From JAGXKT01 sp964531695 (GTDB lineage Bacteria; Planctomycetota; Phycisphaerae; SM23-33), in NCBI GenBank assembly GCA_964531695.1, contig CAZHEH010000004.1, positions 62,001 to 126,000 on the forward strand: 64,000 nt of DNA, written 5' to 3'. Each line of letters starts with the position of its first letter. Position 1 is the first letter of the stretch. Below are positions 46,209 to 55,586 of the stretch, piece after piece. The position numbers and the translations under genes are program-made. Under the pieces are notes generated by a model. That model was not told the origin of the DNA and did no database searches. It was given only the letters and a program-made list of their open reading frames with translations.

Positions 46209-46715
46209 ATGAGTGATTCGGTTCTGTCCCGTATCGGTCGAGCGGCCAAGATGGCCACGGTGGGCGCAATCCGAACGGCCGGGGATGTCGGCGAGGCCGT
46301 GGTCGAGTCCACCCGCGACGTGGTCTGCACCGCGCTGGATGGCGTGACCGACGTGACGACGGCCGCGTTCAAGAGCGTCGCCGAGATCGTCAAGGGCGCC
46401 GTCCACGCGGCGGCGGATGTGGGTTCCGACATCGGCAAGACGACGCAAAAGGCCGTGCGCGGCGCCGTAAAGGGCGCGCACGAGACCGGCGCGGACGTCG
46501 GCAAGGCGGCCGTGGCCGCGGTGCGCGGCAGTATCGAGGCCGTGCAGGAAGTCGGAGGCGATACGACCAAGGCCCTGCAAAACGCCGTGACGGGCGCCCT
46601 TGACGCCGCCGGCGAGATCAGCGAGAAGACGGCCGAGGAGGTCGCCGACGCGCTCTCCTCGTCCGTGCAGGGGGCCAAGGAAGTCGTGCAATCCACATAC
46701 AAGAAGAAGGAGTAG
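46209..46715 (+). CDS. LEA-like amphipathic repeat protein
   Basis: The 168-residue protein is made of degenerate 11-residue helical repeats of Ala/Val with Lys/Asp/Glu (for example VGEAVVESTRDVV, AVKGAHETGADVGKAAVAA, EEVADALSSSVQGAKEVV), without any Trp, Pro or Tyr-rich core. This resembles late-embryogenesis-abundant or apolipoprotein-like proteins that protect membranes on desiccation or bind lipid droplets. It ends in YKKKE. AGAGGAGA precedes the ATG. Confidence 0.75.
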   Translation: MSDSVLSRIGRAAKMATVGAIRTAGDVGEAVVESTRDVVCTALDGVTDVTTAAFKSVAEIVKGAVHAAADVGSDIGKTTQKAVRGAVKGAHETGADVGKAAVAAVRGSIEAVQEVGGDTTKALQNAVTGALDAAGEISEKTAEEVADALSSSVQGAKEVVQSTYKKKE

Positions 46716-46781
46716 GTCGCCCCGGGCGCGGCGCAGCGTTCCCGGACGCCGCCGCGGAAAGCGACCTGATCCGTCCGCGCG

Positions 46782-48185
46782 ATGCTCGAACGACTGGCGA
46801 CCCGCGTGCAGCGGTTCCTGACGGCCCCGGCGGATGAGTTGAGCCGCTGCATGCGTCTGCTGCGCGGCCAGCTCCGCGTGTACATCCTCTCCGTTCGGCG
46901 TCTTCGCGAGATGAACGCGATGACGATGGCCTCGGCGTTGGCCTTCCGAACGATCTTCGCCCTCGTGCCGACGCTCGTGCTGGCGTACGTGGTGCTGAGC
47001 CCGTTGAGCGGGGCCGACACCGAGCAGCAGATTCGTTCCCTGCTGAACCAGGCAGGGCTCGGGGAGTTGCGTGTCCGCCGGGCGGCCGACGGGCCCGACC
47101 AACAACCGCCACCCGACACGCGCCCGGATGGAAAGGACACCCAACGCGCCGAGCGCCGAAGACGCCCCCGGGACCTGGCCGAGGGCCTCGGGCGGCTCGT
47201 GGCGGGGGTCGAGAGGAAGCTGACGCTCGGCGCCATCGGGCCCATCGGCGGCCTGGTGCTGATCTACTCGGCCGTGGCGCTGCTGACGGCCGTGGAACGG
47301 TCGCTGAACCGCGTCTTCGACGCTCCCAGGACGCGCCCCTTCCTCCACCGCGCGCTGCTCTACTGGTCCGCCGTGACACTCGTGCCGGTGGTGTTTCTCT
47401 CCGCCCGGTATGCCACCGGCCTGGCCGTGGACTTCGTCTCCCAGGCGCCCCACTTCGGCTGGCTGCTGGGCGGTCTGGCGCGGGTGCCGCAGTGGGCCCT
47501 CGGCGTGCTGCTGCTCGCCGGGGTGTACACCGCCCTTCCCAATGCCCGGGTGGGCTTCCGCAACGCCGCCGGCGGCGCGCTGGTAGCGGTGGCGTGCTGG
47601 GTCATTGGCCAGTGGGCGTTCGGGCTGTTCGTGGTGCATGCCGGCACGCGAAGCATCTACGGAGCGGTGGCGCTGTTGCCGCTGTTCCTGATCTGGCTCT
47701 ATCTGCTCTGGATGATCTTCCTGTTCGGAGCAGTGCTGACCTACGCCGCCGGCAGCGCACGGACCTTCGCCCTCCATGGGCGGAAGGACGAGCCCGGCGC
47801 CGAGGCGTGGGACCTCGTGGCGGCCGCGGCGGTGATTGGATGCGCATACGAATCCGGCTCCGGCCCCGTTTCCAAGCAGCGGCTGGCGGTCGCCCTGGGT
47901 CTGCCCGAGCACGGCGTCTCGCCGCTGATACGAACGCTGGAGCGTCTGGGGGTCATCTGTCCGGCCGTGCGCAACACCGAGGCCGGCTTCGTACCGGCAC
48001 GCCCCCCAAGCCGCATCAAGCTGGCCGATTTGTTCGGCGCCGCCGGCCCCGCCGTTGAGCCGGGCGCATCCCGCTGGCCGGGCAGGACGGCCCGCCTGGT
48101 GGACGCCGCGCGGGCGCGAACGGCCGCGGCCATGGACGAGTTGAGCTTGGCGGACGTGATCGCCAATGACGGCCCCGAGACATAG
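46782..48185 (+). CDS. YihY/BrkB-family membrane protein with winged-helix C-terminus
   Basis: The 467 residues have six or so membrane helices; MASALAFRTIFALVPTLVLAY and GAVALLPLFLIWLYLLWMIFLFGA match YihY/BrkB. A charged insert (about 95-140) separates helix 1 from the rest. The C-terminal 110 residues contain VSKQRLAVALGLPEHGVSPLIRTLERLGVI, a winged-helix-like domain that occurs in some YihY proteins. The molecular role is uncertain; YihY proteins are not RNase BN as once thought. Confidence 0.82.
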   Translation: MLERLATRVQRFLTAPADELSRCMRLLRGQLRVYILSVRRLREMNAMTMASALAFRTIFALVPTLVLAYVVLSPLSGADTEQQIRSLLNQAGLGELRVRRAADGPDQQPPPDTRPDGKDTQRAERRRRPRDLAEGLGRLVAGVERKLTLGAIGPIGGLVLIYSAVALLTAVERSLNRVFDAPRTRPFLHRALLYWSAVTLVPVVFLSARYATGLAVDFVSQAPHFGWLLGGLARVPQWALGVLLLAGVYTALPNARVGFRNAAGGALVAVACWVIGQWAFGLFVVHAGTRSIYGAVALLPLFLIWLYLLWMIFLFGAVLTYAAGSARTFALHGRKDEPGAEAWDLVAAAAVIGCAYESGSGPVSKQRLAVALGLPEHGVSPLIRTLERLGVICPAVRNTEAGFVPARPPSRIKLADLFGAAGPAVEPGASRWPGRTARLVDAARARTAAAMDELSLADVIANDGPET

Positions 48186-48194
48186 GAGCAAGGC

Positions 48195-49259
48195 ATGACC
48201 CGCTGGCTCAAGCTTCCGTACGTCAAGCGCGGGCAGCCGCCCGGGACGCCGGTCTACGTCGGCGCGCCGAAGGTCGGCCCCGTTCGCGTCACCGTGATCG
48301 ACTACGGCCCGGATCGTTGCGAACAGCGAGAGATCGGCGAGCCGACCGAGTGCTTCGGCTACCGGGACACCGAGACCGTCACTTGGATCAACGTCGACGG
48401 CGTCCACGACGCCGCGCTGGTGCAGGCGCTGGGGGAGCACTTCGGCCTCCACCCCCTCGTGCAGGAGGACATCCTCAACACGGAGCAGCGCCCCAAGGCC
48501 GAGGACTTCGGCGACCGCCTCTGCGTGTTCGTCAAGATGCTCCAGTGGAACGAGGGCGCCGACGAAATCGAGCCCGAGAGCGTGAGCTTGGTGCTGGGGC
48601 CTCGGTTCGTGATCTCCTTCCAGGAGCGGGCGGGCGACGTCTTCGAGACGGTGCGGGACCGGATCCGAGAGAACAAGGGCCGCATCCGGCGGATGGGGGC
48701 CGGGTACCTGGCCTACTCGCTGCTCGACGCCATCGCCGACGGCTACTTCGTCGCCCTGGAGCGGCGTGCCGAGAGCATCGAGCAGATCGAGGACGATCTC
48801 GTCGGCCGCGTCGACCCGGCCCTGCTGGGGCGGATACACCGGTTGCGCCGCGAGGGGCTGATGGTGCGCCGGGCCGTTTGGCCGGCGCGAGAACTGGTCA
48901 GCGTGCTGGAGCGGAGCGAATCGCCACTGATCTCCACCGAGGTCCAGCCGTACCTGCGCGACCTGTACGACCACACGGTGCAGGTGATCGACACGGCCGA
49001 GACTTTCCGCGAGATGCTCTCCGGGATGCTCGATACGTACCTGTCCAGCCAGTCGAACCGGATGAACGAGGTGATGAAGGTCCTGACGATCATCGCCACG
49101 ATCTTCATCCCGCTGACCTTCATTGCGGGCATCTACGGCATGAACTTCCAGCACATGCCGGAGCTGCACCGGTCTTGGGCTTACCCGGCCGTGCTGCTGG
49201 TCATGCTCTGCGTCGGGCTGGTCATGCTGGCGTGGTTCCGCCGCAAGCGCTGGCTGTAG
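48195..49259 (+). CDS. corA: CorA-type magnesium/cobalt transporter
   Basis: The 354-residue protein has the cytoplasmic funnel domain and two C-terminal membrane helices with the GMN selectivity motif in YGMNFQHMPEL. CorA takes up Mg2+ or Co2+. AGGAGC precedes the ATG; it starts 9 bases after the YihY gene. The last 79 bases overlap the 3' end of the opposing membrane-protein gene. Confidence 0.94.
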   Translation: MTRWLKLPYVKRGQPPGTPVYVGAPKVGPVRVTVIDYGPDRCEQREIGEPTECFGYRDTETVTWINVDGVHDAALVQALGEHFGLHPLVQEDILNTEQRPKAEDFGDRLCVFVKMLQWNEGADEIEPESVSLVLGPRFVISFQERAGDVFETVRDRIRENKGRIRRMGAGYLAYSLLDAIADGYFVALERRAESIEQIEDDLVGRVDPALLGRIHRLRREGLMVRRAVWPARELVSVLERSESPLISTEVQPYLRDLYDHTVQVIDTAETFREMLSGMLDTYLSSQSNRMNEVMKVLTIIATIFIPLTFIAGIYGMNFQHMPELHRSWAYPAVLLVMLCVGLVMLAWFRRKRWL

Positions 49260-49936
49260 CGCCCCGTGAGCACAATCCGCCCGAGAGCCAGCGCCGCCGC
49301 CAGGCCGGGCCAGACCAGCGCCGCCCAGGCCGGACGGGGGAAGACGCCGCCGGACTGCCGGGCCACCTGCCACGCGAACGTCGCCGGCGCGAGCCGGCCG
49401 ATCGCCCGCCCGGCCGTGGGAGTCGCGAACTCCAGCGCGATGTAGTGAACCGCGGGCAGGGCCAGCCCGGCGGCCACGGGCAGCAGCAGGAGAAGCCACC
49501 GCCACTCCCGCAACTCGGCCAGCAGCCCGCCAACGGCCAGCGGGACGGTCCACACACACAGCACGTAGACGACAACTCGCAGCACGTCCGGCGCGGTGGC
49601 GTTCGAGACGTGGGCGGCCGGAACGTACAGCGGAAGCGTCACCAGCAGCAGACCGAGCATCTCCACGCCCGAGCGACGCCAGTAGTGCTCCGCTCGCCCG
49701 CGTGCAGCCCGTTGCAGCGCCGCCACGGGCCAAGCCAACAGCCCGAAAAGCACCTGCGCGGCCGCGAGGATCGACAAGGCCGGCAGGACCGGCTCGATTC
49801 GGCCGGTGATCGGCACGTAGAACCAGCGAGGGTACAGACCGGCCATGAATGCCAGCAGGCACGCCGCCAGATAGAGCAACCCGAGCGGCTGCCACAGGGC
49901 AGACAGCACCGTCCGCCTTGTCGAGTACTGGATCAT
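49181..49936 (-). CDS. Polytopic membrane protein at the end of the division operon
   Basis: The 251-residue protein has about six membrane helices (LYLAACLLAFMAGLY, ALSILAAAQVLFGLLAW, EMLGLLLVTLPLYVPA, WRWLLLLLPVAAGLALPAV) and no recognised family. It begins 5 bases after the ftsQ-like gene, so it is the last gene of the cell-wall/division operon, in the position where ftsA would normally lie. Its 3' end overlaps corA convergently by 79 bases; the stop may be polymorphic. Confidence 0.65.
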   Translation of the reverse strand: MIQYSTRRTVLSALWQPLGLLYLAACLLAFMAGLYPRWFYVPITGRIEPVLPALSILAAAQVLFGLLAWPVAALQRAARGRAEHYWRRSGVEMLGLLLVTLPLYVPAAHVSNATAPDVLRVVVYVLCVWTVPLAVGGLLAELREWRWLLLLLPVAAGLALPAVHYIALEFATPTAGRAIGRLAPATFAWQVARQSGGVFPRPAWAALVWPGLAAALALGRIVLTGRYSQRLRRNHASMTSPTQSMTSSTAG

Positions 49937-49941
49937 GTCGC

Positions 49942-51054
49942 TCAGCGAGGTCGCGAGCCGTGCGAGCGAGACAGCCGGTCATCGCGGCGCATCCGGGCAC
50001 GCAACGCGGCATGGCGCCGCCGGTCATCCGGCCCGTAGCGCTTCACCACCGTCTGGTCGTGCCGCGTCAGGTCCACCTGCGCGTGAAACCCGGCGAGCCG
50101 TCCCCCGTGGCGGGCGGCATACGCGTCCAATTTGGCCAGCTTGCACTCGGTCGGCACGACCCAATCCCCGTCCGGGTGCGGGAAGCGTCCGAAGACGATC
50201 TCCGTCCGTCGGCCCCAGTCGTCCACCGCCACCATGCGAATCTGCGGCGCCGCTCGGGTCGCCCGCCAGCCGATGTTCCGGACGTCGACTTCCACGATCT
50301 GCGCGGCGTACGGCCGCTTCCACAGGAGCTTCACGAGCCGCAGCCCCGCCTCGACGTCGTCTCCGGGCCAGGGCTCGCCCGGCGCGGGCGACTCGGCCTC
50401 CACGCCGCGGATGAAAACGTAGTGAACCCGCACCACCCGAGCGCCGGCGGGCAGCTCCGCGCGATCCATGAAATACGCCTCCCGAGTGCCGCCGCCGGAC
50501 CGCGGCACCGAGGCCCGCCACCGCGGCACATCGTCCGGCAGGCGGTGGGCGTCGTGCGAGACATACTGCCAGGATCGGCCGTCCGGGGTCAGCACCCTTG
50601 CGGCCGGGGAGCGGTAGATTGCGTCGATCTCCGCCACGCCCCGCGCCGGATCATCCGTGCGAAGCTTGCGGATGCCCCGCACCTCACGGACCCATGGATT
50701 CGCGTTTGCGCGGCGGTGGATCTGGCGCGTCAGCTCGGGGTCGCGAAGATCGCCTTCGTGCGGCAGAACGTCCGAGCGGATGTCGCGTGCCAGCGAGGCG
50801 GGCATCCAGCCCGGCGTGTCGCACAGCCGCGCCGATACGGACACGTGCCCCCGGCCGGGATGGTGCTGGACGTAGCCGTGCGCGGCCCACAGCCCCGCGA
50901 CGAGCCCGGCCAGCGGCGCCATCGTCGCGAGAATGCGCAAGGCGATGCCGCCGATCAGAGCGCGCCGCTCCGCGACGGCCTCTCCGGCCTTGTGCAACCA
51001 TGCGACGGGGCCGGAGCCGTCGCCGGCGGAATCTGTCTGCTGCGCGCGGGCCAT
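49942..51054 (-). CDS. ftsQ: Divergent FtsQ/DivIB-like division protein
   Basis: The 370-residue protein has a single membrane helix (about 34-65) and a periplasmic region. The segment after it (VSVSARLCDTPGWMP ... NANPWVREVRGIRKL ... AEIDAIYRSPAARV) has the helix/strand order of a POTRA domain. The remaining beta-rich part could be the FtsQ domain. Its place directly after ddl matches ftsQ in the dcw cluster. Overall similarity is weak, so this rests mainly on order and topology. FtsQ links FtsB/FtsL to the divisome. Confidence 0.65.
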   Translation of the reverse strand: MARAQQTDSAGDGSGPVAWLHKAGEAVAERRALIGGIALRILATMAPLAGLVAGLWAAHGYVQHHPGRGHVSVSARLCDTPGWMPASLARDIRSDVLPHEGDLRDPELTRQIHRRANANPWVREVRGIRKLRTDDPARGVAEIDAIYRSPAARVLTPDGRSWQYVSHDAHRLPDDVPRWRASVPRSGGGTREAYFMDRAELPAGARVVRVHYVFIRGVEAESPAPGEPWPGDDVEAGLRLVKLLWKRPYAAQIVEVDVRNIGWRATRAAPQIRMVAVDDWGRRTEIVFGRFPHPDGDWVVPTECKLAKLDAYAARHGGRLAGFHAQVDLTRHDQTVVKRYGPDDRRRHAALRARMRRDDRLSRSHGSRPR

Positions 51055-51083
51055 CTGGGCGCCTCCGTGCTTCCCAATATCCC

Positions 51084-52064
51084 TTATCGGCTCGACGCCC
51101 GCGAATGCGCCAGTGTCACAAGCCGCCCGGCCAGCGATTCGAAGCTGATGCCGACCCGCCCGGCCGCCATCGGTAGCAGCGAGTGGCTGGTGAAGCCCGG
51201 GATCGTGTTGACCTCCAGCACCTGCGCCTCGCCCGCCTCATCCAGGATAAAGTCGACCCGCGACATGTCCCGGCAACCGAGGGCATGGTGCGCCGCCATT
51301 GCGGCCTCGCGGAGCCGCTCGCAGATCGGCTCATCGAGCCCGTGGTCGAACTCGTACCGGGTGCCCGCATCGTCGGCGTACTTCGCGCGGTAGTCATAGA
51401 AGTCCCCGGCCGGAACAACCTCCAGCACCGGCAGCGGCTCCTCGCCGAGGATGCCCACGGTCAGTTCCCGACCGGCTGCGTACCGCTCAATCATGGCCCG
51501 GCCGTACCCGTCGAGCAGCAGGTCCAAGGCCGTGTCGCGTTCGGACTCGCTCCGGGCGATGGTGATGTCCACGCTGGAGCCGCCGTCAACCGGCTTGCAG
51601 ACGACCGGCAGCGGCAACTCGGCCAGCCACCCGCGAACCTGCGCCGGTGCGTGATATTGCTCCACGATGATCCAATCCGGCGTGGTCAGGCCCGCCCGGC
51701 GGAACCGCTGCTTGGCGGCGGCCTTGTCCAGGGCGAGCCGGCTGGCCTCCGGCCCGGAGCCCGTGTAGGCCAAGCCGCGCGCTTCACAGAGCTGCTGCAC
51801 GTCGCCCGATTCGCCGAAGCTTCCGTGGAGGGCGATGAAAGCCACGTCGAGCCCCGCGCGATCCAGCGCGGACGTGTCCCGCGGCGAGATGTCAGCGCGC
51901 TGCACCTTGTGACCGCAGCGCTCCAGCGCCTCGGCGATGGCCGTGCCGCTCATCAGCGAGACCTCTCGCTCGGTAGAGGGTCCGCCCATCAGGACGGTGA
52001 TATCAAGGGGCGCGCCGAAGGGAGCCGCGGCGTCGCCTTCCATGGCGGCGGAGGGCTTGCTCAT
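51084..52064 (-). CDS. ddl: D-alanine--D-alanine ligase
   Basis: Ddl makes the D-Ala-D-Ala dipeptide for peptidoglycan. The 326-residue ATP-grasp protein includes LMGGPSTEREVSLMSG, IALHGSFGESGDVQQ, VCKPVDGGSSVDI, FILDEAGEAQVLEVNTIPGFT and SLLPMAA. It starts one base after murB stops. The first seven residues may be an extension; a Met at residue 8 is an alternative. Confidence 0.94.
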   Translation of the reverse strand: MSKPSAAMEGDAAAPFGAPLDITVLMGGPSTEREVSLMSGTAIAEALERCGHKVQRADISPRDTSALDRAGLDVAFIALHGSFGESGDVQQLCEARGLAYTGSGPEASRLALDKAAAKQRFRRAGLTTPDWIIVEQYHAPAQVRGWLAELPLPVVCKPVDGGSSVDITIARSESERDTALDLLLDGYGRAMIERYAAGRELTVGILGEEPLPVLEVVPAGDFYDYRAKYADDAGTRYEFDHGLDEPICERLREAAMAAHHALGCRDMSRVDFILDEAGEAQVLEVNTIPGFTSHSLLPMAAGRVGISFESLAGRLVTLAHSRASSR

Positions 52065-52065
52065 G

Positions 52066-52944
52066 TCACCAGACCTCGATTTCCAGCTCCAAGTAGACCT
52101 CGGCCGTCTTGTAGACCTCCTCGCGGATCGTGTTGATGAGCTTGAGAACGTCGGAGGCCTTCGTGCCGGCGTCGGCGAGTATGAAGTTGGCGTGCTTGTC
52201 GGACACGTGGGCGCCGCCGACGCGCCGGCCCTTGAGCCCGGCTCGGTCGATCAGCGCACCGGCCGAGATGCCGCGCGGGTTCTTGAAAACACACCCGGCG
52301 TTGCGGCTGCCCAGCGGCTGGGTGTTCTTCTTATAGATCCATATCTGCTTGACCTGCCGGAGGATTCGGTGCGGATCGTCCTCCGTCAGCCGGAAGTCCA
52401 CACCCAGGATATACCGGGCGGTGATGTTCGTCGATCGGTACGCGAAGGCCAACTCCGGGCGGTGCCGCGTGAACAGCTCGCCGCCGGCGGTCATGACCTC
52501 GACCGACTCGACGACGTTGCCGATGTCGCCGAACGAGCCGCCCGCGTTCATCCGGACGCAGCCGCCGACCGTGCCCGGAATGCCCGTGAGGCACTCCAGC
52601 CCGCCGAGTCCTTCCCGCACGCAGTGCAGCACGAGCTTGCCCATGTCCGCGCCGGCGGCGGCATGCAGGCCGCTCTCCGTACGGCGGTACTCCGTGAAGT
52701 GTCCCTGCCGCAGGTGCACCACCGCGCCGCTGAAGCCGGCGTCGTCGACCAGCAGGTTCGCCCCGGCGCCGAGGACGCGCGTCGGAATCTCGTTCTCGTT
52801 GCACCGACGGACGACCTCGCTCAATTCCTCGACGCTCCGGGGAGTGACGAAGTACTTGGCCGGTCCGCCGATGCCGAGCCACGTGTACGGCCCGATCGAC
52901 TCATCCTGCCTGACGATCTCTTCCAAGCCCGCGAACAAGCTCAT
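52066..52944 (-). CDS. murB: UDP-N-acetylenolpyruvoylglucosamine reductase MurB
   Basis: MurB reduces the enolpyruvyl group to give UDP-MurNAc, using FAD and NADPH. The 292 residues contain YTWLGIGGPAKYF and GAGANLLVDD (FAD), IPGTVGGCVRMNAG, SRNAGCVFKNP where Cys replaces the usual Ser before VFKNP, and DKHANFI. It overlaps murC by 44 bases. Confidence 0.93.
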   Translation of the reverse strand: MSLFAGLEEIVRQDESIGPYTWLGIGGPAKYFVTPRSVEELSEVVRRCNENEIPTRVLGAGANLLVDDAGFSGAVVHLRQGHFTEYRRTESGLHAAAGADMGKLVLHCVREGLGGLECLTGIPGTVGGCVRMNAGGSFGDIGNVVESVEVMTAGGELFTRHRPELAFAYRSTNITARYILGVDFRLTEDDPHRILRQVKQIWIYKKNTQPLGSRNAGCVFKNPRGISAGALIDRAGLKGRRVGGAHVSDKHANFILADAGTKASDVLKLINTIREEVYKTAEVYLELEIEVW

Positions 52945-54349
52945 CTGCGATTTCCCAAACGTTGCCCGCCCCCATCGTCACCACCAGATCACCCTCGCCC
53001 AGTTGACCGCGCAGCCGCTCAAGAATCTGCCGGAAAGTCCCGGCGTACTCGGCCTCTCCGCCGTGGAGGCGGATCTGCGCGACCAGGTCCTGCGAGGAAA
53101 TATACTCCTTCTCCCGCGCGCTGTCCCGGACGAAGTAGATGTCCGGCACGAACACCGCGTCCGCGGCCGTGAAGCTGCGGGCGAAATCCTTCAGCAAGAA
53201 CCGTGTGCGACTGTGCTGGTGCGGCTGGAAGACGCACAGCAGCCGCCTCGGCTCGTAGCGTTCCCGCAGGGCCCGCAAGGTCACCTCGATCTCGGTCGGA
53301 TGGTGGGCGTAGTCGTCCACGACCGTCACGCCCCGGCCCCGGCCCTTGAGCGTCATCCGCCGATGCGCGCCGCGGAAGCCGCCCAGGTGGCGGCAGATGT
53401 CCTCCGGCGTTAGCCCGGCGTGATGCAGCAAAGCGGCTGCCGACAAGCAGTTGTACACATTGTGGCGGCCGGGCAACGACGGCGTGACTCGCCCGAAGCG
53501 CCGCCCGCCGAAGCGGACCTCAAAGCCGTAGCGGCCCTGCCGCGGCCGAAGCTCAGCCGCCTGCCAGTGGCAGTCATCCGCCAGGCCGAAGGTCTCGACC
53601 GTGCAGCGGGCCGCCTCGGCCGCCCGCCGCGCCTCGCGGGACTCCCCGTTGACCACCAGAACGCCCTCGGGGGCCACCTGCGCCGCAAACGCGTGGAAGG
53701 CCTCCACGATCGCGTCGAGGTCCGCGTAGCAGTCCAGGTGGTCCTCTTCGAGGTTCAGGATAGTCGCAAGGTGCGGGCGCAGGTTCAGGAAGCTGCGGTC
53801 GAACTCGCACGCCTCGGCCACGAAGTGACGCCCGCCGCCCACGCCGCTCGGGCCGCCGAGCTGCTCGACCGTCGCGCCGATGATGTAGCTGGGCTCCGCC
53901 CCGGCCGCGTGCAGCGAGTGGGCGACCATCGCCGCCGTGGTGCTCTTGCCGTGCGTGCCGGCAACGGCGATGCCCACGTGATGGTCCATCAGCCGCCCGA
54001 GCATCTCGCTGTACTTCACCAGCTCCAGCCCGCGCTGCCGGGCGGCGACTCGTTCCGGATTCTGCTCGTGGATGGCGGCCGAGTGGACAACGATCTCGCA
54101 GTCCTCGGGGATGTTCTCGCCCCGCTGCCCCACGGCGACGGCCGCGCCGCGCTCGGCGAGCCGCCCCAGCGCCGCGCTATCCGCACGGTCCGACCCGGAA
54201 ACGACCGCGCCACGCTCCAGCAGCATCTGCGCCAGGGCGCGCATGCCCGAGCCGCCGATGCCGATCATGTGAATCCGTCGCCCTGAGAAGGTTTCTTCGC
54301 TTGCGAGCCGGGCGGAGGTGTCTTCGCGGGGCGCCATCTCTCGGGGCAT
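52901..54349 (-). CDS. murC: UDP-N-acetylmuramate--L-alanine ligase MurC
   Basis: MurC adds L-Ala to UDP-MurNAc. The 482 residues have HMIGIGGSGMRALAQ, GTHGKSTTAAMVAH (P-loop), and DDYAHHPTEI. A Met at 54349 is preferred to the earlier TTG because AGGAG lies just upstream. The 3' end overlaps murB by 44 bases. Confidence 0.95.
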   Translation of the reverse strand: MPREMAPREDTSARLASEETFSGRRIHMIGIGGSGMRALAQMLLERGAVVSGSDRADSAALGRLAERGAAVAVGQRGENIPEDCEIVVHSAAIHEQNPERVAARQRGLELVKYSEMLGRLMDHHVGIAVAGTHGKSTTAAMVAHSLHAAGAEPSYIIGATVEQLGGPSGVGGGRHFVAEACEFDRSFLNLRPHLATILNLEEDHLDCYADLDAIVEAFHAFAAQVAPEGVLVVNGESREARRAAEAARCTVETFGLADDCHWQAAELRPRQGRYGFEVRFGGRRFGRVTPSLPGRHNVYNCLSAAALLHHAGLTPEDICRHLGGFRGAHRRMTLKGRGRGVTVVDDYAHHPTEIEVTLRALRERYEPRRLLCVFQPHQHSRTRFLLKDFARSFTAADAVFVPDIYFVRDSAREKEYISSQDLVAQIRLHGGEAEYAGTFRQILERLRGQLGEGDLVVTMGAGNVWEIADELVRGLGRDRQAG

Positions 54350-54430
54350 CGTACTGCTCCTGGGGTGCGGAGTCAAAGCGGGCGCAGTGAGACCCTCCGG
54401 CCTCCTTGCCCTTCCTTCTATCGCCCTGCC

Positions 54431-55546
54431 TCAGGCGATTCCTTTAGAACCGGCAAGCCAGCCCGCCACGTCCGCCGCGGCCTCGGCCGGCCCCGCGCCG
54501 CCCGCCGCCTCTCGCATACGGCTGACCGCGGCGTCGTCATCCAGCAGCGGGAGGACGACCTTTCGGAGTCGCTCGGCGTTTACGCGTGCGTCAATGGCGT
54601 CCTCGCACAGAACGGCCGCCCCGGCCGCCACGAGCTCGGCCGCATTGTGGCGCTGCTGCTGATCTCGATGGTACGGATATGGCATGATGACGGCCGGCGT
54701 GCCGTTCGCCGACAGCTCCGCCACGGTCACCGCCCCGCCGCGGCAGAGCACCAGGTCGGCCGCCGCGTAGCCAAGGTCCATCCGCCGGCAATAGTCTATC
54801 AGCCGGACCGCGGAGCCGGGATAGCCGCCCGGCAGCCCGGCACGCTCCGGACCGGCCACATGCAGCACCTGCCAGCGATCCGACCGCCGGGCCAACTCGT
54901 CGCCCAGCGCTGCCACGGCCGCGTTGACCGTCGCCGCCCCGCTGCTGCCTCCGAACACCACCAGCGTCCGCCGCCCGGCATCCAGCCCGAAGTGGTGCAT
55001 CGCCTCGTCGCGGGTACCCGTTGCGATCTCGCGACGCACCGGGCAGCCCACCACTTGCACCCGTTGCCGAACCGGTCCGGGCAGGTACTCCGCCACTGAC
55101 TCGAATTGGGCGAAGAGCACTTGCGCGTGCCGAGCGAGATAGCGGTTCGCCTTGCCGGGGACGGCGTCCGGGTTGAGCAACCCGCGGCGGATGCCCCGCC
55201 GGGCGGCCTCGCGCACGACCGGCCCGGCCGCGAAGCCGCCGAGCCCCAGCACGGCCGACGGCTTGAGGTCGCCGAGCATCTGGCGGGCCAGCCGCCGCGA
55301 TGCGCTCCACGCCCGCAAGAAAGCGGGTACGTCGCCGGGGCGGCGCGGCAGCGGCCGCACCGGCTGCTCGACAGTCGCCACGTCCGGGATCGGCCCGAGA
55401 ATCCGCCGGTCGAGGGGGCGATCCGAGCAGGCGAAGACGATCTTGGCCTGTGGCTCCCGCCGGCGCAGCTCCTCGGCCACGGCCAGGCCGGGGTACAGGT
55501 GCCCGCCCGTGCCACCGCCGGCGAGGATGTAGAGCTTGCCCGTCAT
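54431..55546 (-). CDS. murG: MurG lipid II glycosyltransferase
   Basis: MurG transfers GlcNAc to lipid I. The 371 residues include AGGGTGGHLYPGLAVAEEL, VFGGSSGAATVNAAV and CRGGAVTVAELSANGTPAVIMPYP. It lies between ftsW and murC. Confidence 0.95.
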   Translation of the reverse strand: MTGKLYILAGGGTGGHLYPGLAVAEELRRREPQAKIVFACSDRPLDRRILGPIPDVATVEQPVRPLPRRPGDVPAFLRAWSASRRLARQMLGDLKPSAVLGLGGFAAGPVVREAARRGIRRGLLNPDAVPGKANRYLARHAQVLFAQFESVAEYLPGPVRQRVQVVGCPVRREIATGTRDEAMHHFGLDAGRRTLVVFGGSSGAATVNAAVAALGDELARRSDRWQVLHVAGPERAGLPGGYPGSAVRLIDYCRRMDLGYAAADLVLCRGGAVTVAELSANGTPAVIMPYPYHRDQQQRHNAAELVAAGAAVLCEDAIDARVNAERLRKVVLPLLDDDAAVSRMREAAGGAGPAEAAADVAGWLAGSKGIA

Positions 55547-55586
55547 CGCTTGAAGCTTACCGCTCGTGGCACCGAACCGCGACCGC

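Noticed and set aside
46032..50027. Minus-strand frame of about 1330 codons opposite the LEA, YihY and corA genes
   Set aside because: Runs across several well-supported plus-strand genes and intergenic regions; no recognisable domain.
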